A stretch of DNA of 14,832 nucleotides, from NCBI GenBank assembly GCA_037135095.1, contig JBAXKZ010000032.1, positions 1 through 14,832 on the forward strand, in the 5' to 3' direction. The position numbers were made by a program, and so were the translations under genes. Below, one piece after another: positions 13,171-14,832 of this stretch (position 1 is its first letter; the number at the start of each line of letters is the position of its first letter). This stretch comes from CAIMZW01 sp037135095. Its GTDB lineage: Bacteria; Actinomycetota; Actinomycetes; Nanopelagicales; Nanopelagicaceae. The notes under the pieces were generated by a model. It made no database searches. It was not told the DNA's origin and saw nothing but the letters and a program-made list of their open reading frames with translations.

Positions 13171-14157
13171 ATGGTAAAACTTAGAGCTGGGTCATCTCAT
13201 CAAAGCACTGAAGACGGTGGCAAGCGCTCGCGAAAGATTCCTGATTCAGCGCCGCTAGTCGGTGTGTTACTTCTGATGATGGTCATCTTCTCTATAACTA
13301 GCGAATACTTCTTTCAGCTCGATAACTTTAAGAATGTATTGGCAAATGCGGCGGTTACAGGAATCGTATGTATTCCTTCTACTTTGCTAATTATCTCTGG
13401 ACAAATTGATCTCTCTGTTGGTTCGGCTGCCGCTGTCTCTGGCATGCTTTTAGCTCAAGTTGTGAATCATCACGGGGTCCCGCTCGGACTTTTGTCAGCC
13501 TTGATATTTGGGTTGGTGCTCGGGTGTTTTAACGGTTTCCTTGTCACAGTAATTGGTGTGAACGCACTGATCACCACTTTAGGTGGGCTCGGATTCTTGT
13601 ACGGCGTGGCATTGCTTATCGGCAATGGCCAAACCCTCGGAATGAAGAATTTCGAGTGGTTAGGAACAGCTCAACCGCTCGATATTCCGCTTCCGATTCT
13701 AATTTTTGCCGCTTTGGCAATTGTGGGATCTGTAACGCTTCGATATACGAAGTATGGTCGATCAATTTACGCAATCGGCTCTAACGCAAATGCAGCTCGA
13801 GTTGTCGGTATCAGATCCAGCCGCATCATCTTTCAAACCTTTATTCTCTCTTCAGTTTCCGCAGCTCTTGCCGGAGCTGTTCTTGCATCGCAGCTATCTT
13901 CAGGAGATCCAAATGCCGGTCTTGGCCTTGAACTCCAAGTTGTTACTGCCATTGTTTTAGGCGGCGCAAGTTTGGCAGGCGGTCGGGGCTCGATCTTTGG
14001 AACCGTTTTGGGTCTACTGATCGTTGGAATCTTGAATAATGGTCTGATCCTTTTGGACGTTCCAACTTTCTGGCAACGAATTGCTCAAGGCATGATGTTG
14101 ATCATTGCAGTCTCGTTCGATTCAATTAGAGCCAAACTGAATAAATCGCGGGCGTAA
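13171..14157 (+). CDS. RbsC-type sugar ABC transporter permease
   Basis: A 328-residue integral membrane protein of the BPD_transp_2 (ribose/xylose/galactose permease) family. After a hydrophilic basic N-terminus (about 1-27) come many hydrophobic segments, including APLVGVLLLMMVIFSI, LLIISGQIDLSVGSAAAVSG (about 72-91), ALIFGLVLGCF and VTAIVLGGASLAGGRGSIFG (about 261-280); the last is the family hallmark that contacts the ATPase. AGGAG at 10 nt spacing precedes the ATG and overlaps the ATPase stop codon. One permease gene with a double ATPase suggests a homodimeric channel. The gene ends in tandem TAA codons, and 4 nt later the isomerase gene starts. Confidence 0.93.
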   Translation: MVKLRAGSSHQSTEDGGKRSRKIPDSAPLVGVLLLMMVIFSITSEYFFQLDNFKNVLANAAVTGIVCIPSTLLIISGQIDLSVGSAAAVSGMLLAQVVNHHGVPLGLLSALIFGLVLGCFNGFLVTVIGVNALITTLGGLGFLYGVALLIGNGQTLGMKNFEWLGTAQPLDIPLPILIFAALAIVGSVTLRYTKYGRSIYAIGSNANAARVVGIRSSRIIFQTFILSSVSAALAGAVLASQLSSGDPNAGLGLELQVVTAIVLGGASLAGGRGSIFGTVLGLLIVGILNNGLILLDVPTFWQRIAQGMMLIIAVSFDSIRAKLNKSRA

Positions 14158-14161
14158 TAAA

Positions 14162-14832
14162 GTGACTCTCAATGTTTCTCGGGAACGAATAGTTCCGGCC
14201 AGGCGCCCAAAAAAGAATGTAAAAGTAGGGCTCGTCGCCGGCGGCTTGGGGACTTACTGGCCGCAATTTCCACACCTCTTGCCGCAACTTCAAGCTTCGG
14301 CAAAATATGTCTCCGATCGCATCGGGGGTATGGATGTTGAACTTGTGGATGTGGGATTCATTTCTGACGCCCAGGAAGGGGCGGTAGCAGCCGAGAAACT
14401 ACGTGCTGCTGGTTGCGACATGATCGTAATGTTCCTTACGACCTACATGACTTCTTCGATGATTATTCCCATTGCTCAGCGAGCCAATGCCCCAGTATTA
14501 CTAATAAATCTGCAACCTACTGAACAGATGGACCACGCTAACTTTGATACTGGCGCATGGCTTGCTTATTGTGGCGCCTGCCCACTTCCGGAAATGGCCA
14601 ATGCTTTTGAAAGATCTGGAGTTCCATTTAGGTCGGTTTCGGGTTTCTTAAGGGAAGAGCGGGCTTGGACTAAAATTCATAGTTGGATTCAAGCGGCTGG
14701 CGTTCGCTCAATACTTCGGAATTCACGACATGGAATCATGGGGCACCTCTATCCGGGAATGTTGGATGTCTCAACTGACATGACCATGGTGACAACCCAT
14801 TTCGGTGGGCATATGGAAGTACTTGAATTTGA
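14162..14832 (+). CDS. L-fucose/L-arabinose isomerase-family protein, C-terminus cut off by the window edge
   Basis: An open frame from GTG 14162 to the window end gives 223 residues without a stop. VKVGLVAGGLGTYWPQFPHL (about 20-39), CDMIVMFLTTYMTSS (85-99), PVLLINLQPTEQ (111-122) and HGIMGHLYPGMLDVSTDM (190-207) match the N-terminal and central domains of arabinose/fucose isomerase-like proteins. The family interconverts aldoses and ketoses with Mn at a C-terminal site that is not visible. The GTG lies 4 nt after the permease stop with no clear Shine-Dalgarno, so translation is probably coupled; no in-frame ATG lies near. It is the fourth gene of the transporter operon and likely the first catabolic step on the imported sugar. 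Substrate unproven. Confidence 0.82.
   Translation, partial: MTLNVSRERIVPARRPKKNVKVGLVAGGLGTYWPQFPHLLPQLQASAKYVSDRIGGMDVELVDVGFISDAQEGAVAAEKLRAAGCDMIVMFLTTYMTSSMIIPIAQRANAPVLLINLQPTEQMDHANFDTGAWLAYCGACPLPEMANAFERSGVPFRSVSGFLREERAWTKIHSWIQAAGVRSILRNSRHGIMGHLYPGMLDVSTDMTMVTTHFGGHMEVLEF

Noticed and set aside
1..14832. Search for CRISPR arrays, insertion sequences and rho-independent terminators.
   Set aside because: No spaced direct repeats, transposase-like frames or GC-rich hairpins followed by T-runs were seen by eye; the gaps between genes are all under 200 bp.

Overview
The window looks like a chromosomal segment of a moderate-to-low-GC actinobacterium. The gene set (EttA followed by a hotdog thioesterase, RbsABC-type sugar uptake, LacI control), the GTG and TTG starts and the tight gene packing would suit a streamlined aquatic lineage such as the acI/Nanopelagicales group. 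That placement is inference from style, not a phylogenetic result. There are no rRNA genes, no CRISPR array, no insertion sequence and no convincing rho-independent terminator.

Region 1 (1-680, minus strand): the end of a VapC-type PIN toxin gene running off the left edge, its overlapping ribbon-helix-helix antitoxin, an inverted-repeat operator in front of the antitoxin, and a tRNA-Arg(UCU) only 12 nt upstream of that operator on the same strand. Region 2 (813-4341, plus strand): ordinary housekeeping-type genes, namely a PLP-dependent group II decarboxylase, the ABC-F translation factor EttA and a 4HBT-fold thioesterase whose start overlaps the ettA stop by one base.

Region 3 (4360-14832) is the interesting part: a carbohydrate locus in several divergent blocks. 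It holds an L-rhamnose mutarotase-family protein (minus), a Gfo/Idh/MocA dehydrogenase (plus), a short MmgE/PrpD-family protein translationally coupled behind a LacI-family regulator (both minus), a mandelate-racemase-type acid-sugar dehydratase (plus), an SsfX3-like SGNH esterase (minus), and an operon of ribose-type substrate-binding protein, double ATPase and permease, followed by an L-fucose/L-arabinose isomerase-like gene that leaves the right edge. Candidate LacI operators with a shared half-site (GGAA...TTCCAG) occur three times: upstream of lacI, just after the -10 of the dehydratase promoter, and over the -10 of the transporter promoter. This supports treating the dispersed blocks as one regulon.

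Read together, the locus would import a sugar through the RbsABC-type transporter, remove an acyl group with the esterase, interconvert anomers with the mutarotase, and oxidise, isomerise and dehydrate it with the dehydrogenase, isomerase and dehydratase. The PrpD-family enzyme is the piece that fits no textbook sugar pathway. The substrate cannot be read from the sequence; an L-rhamnose- or L-fucose-like deoxysugar or a sugar acid, possibly O-acylated, is the best guess.
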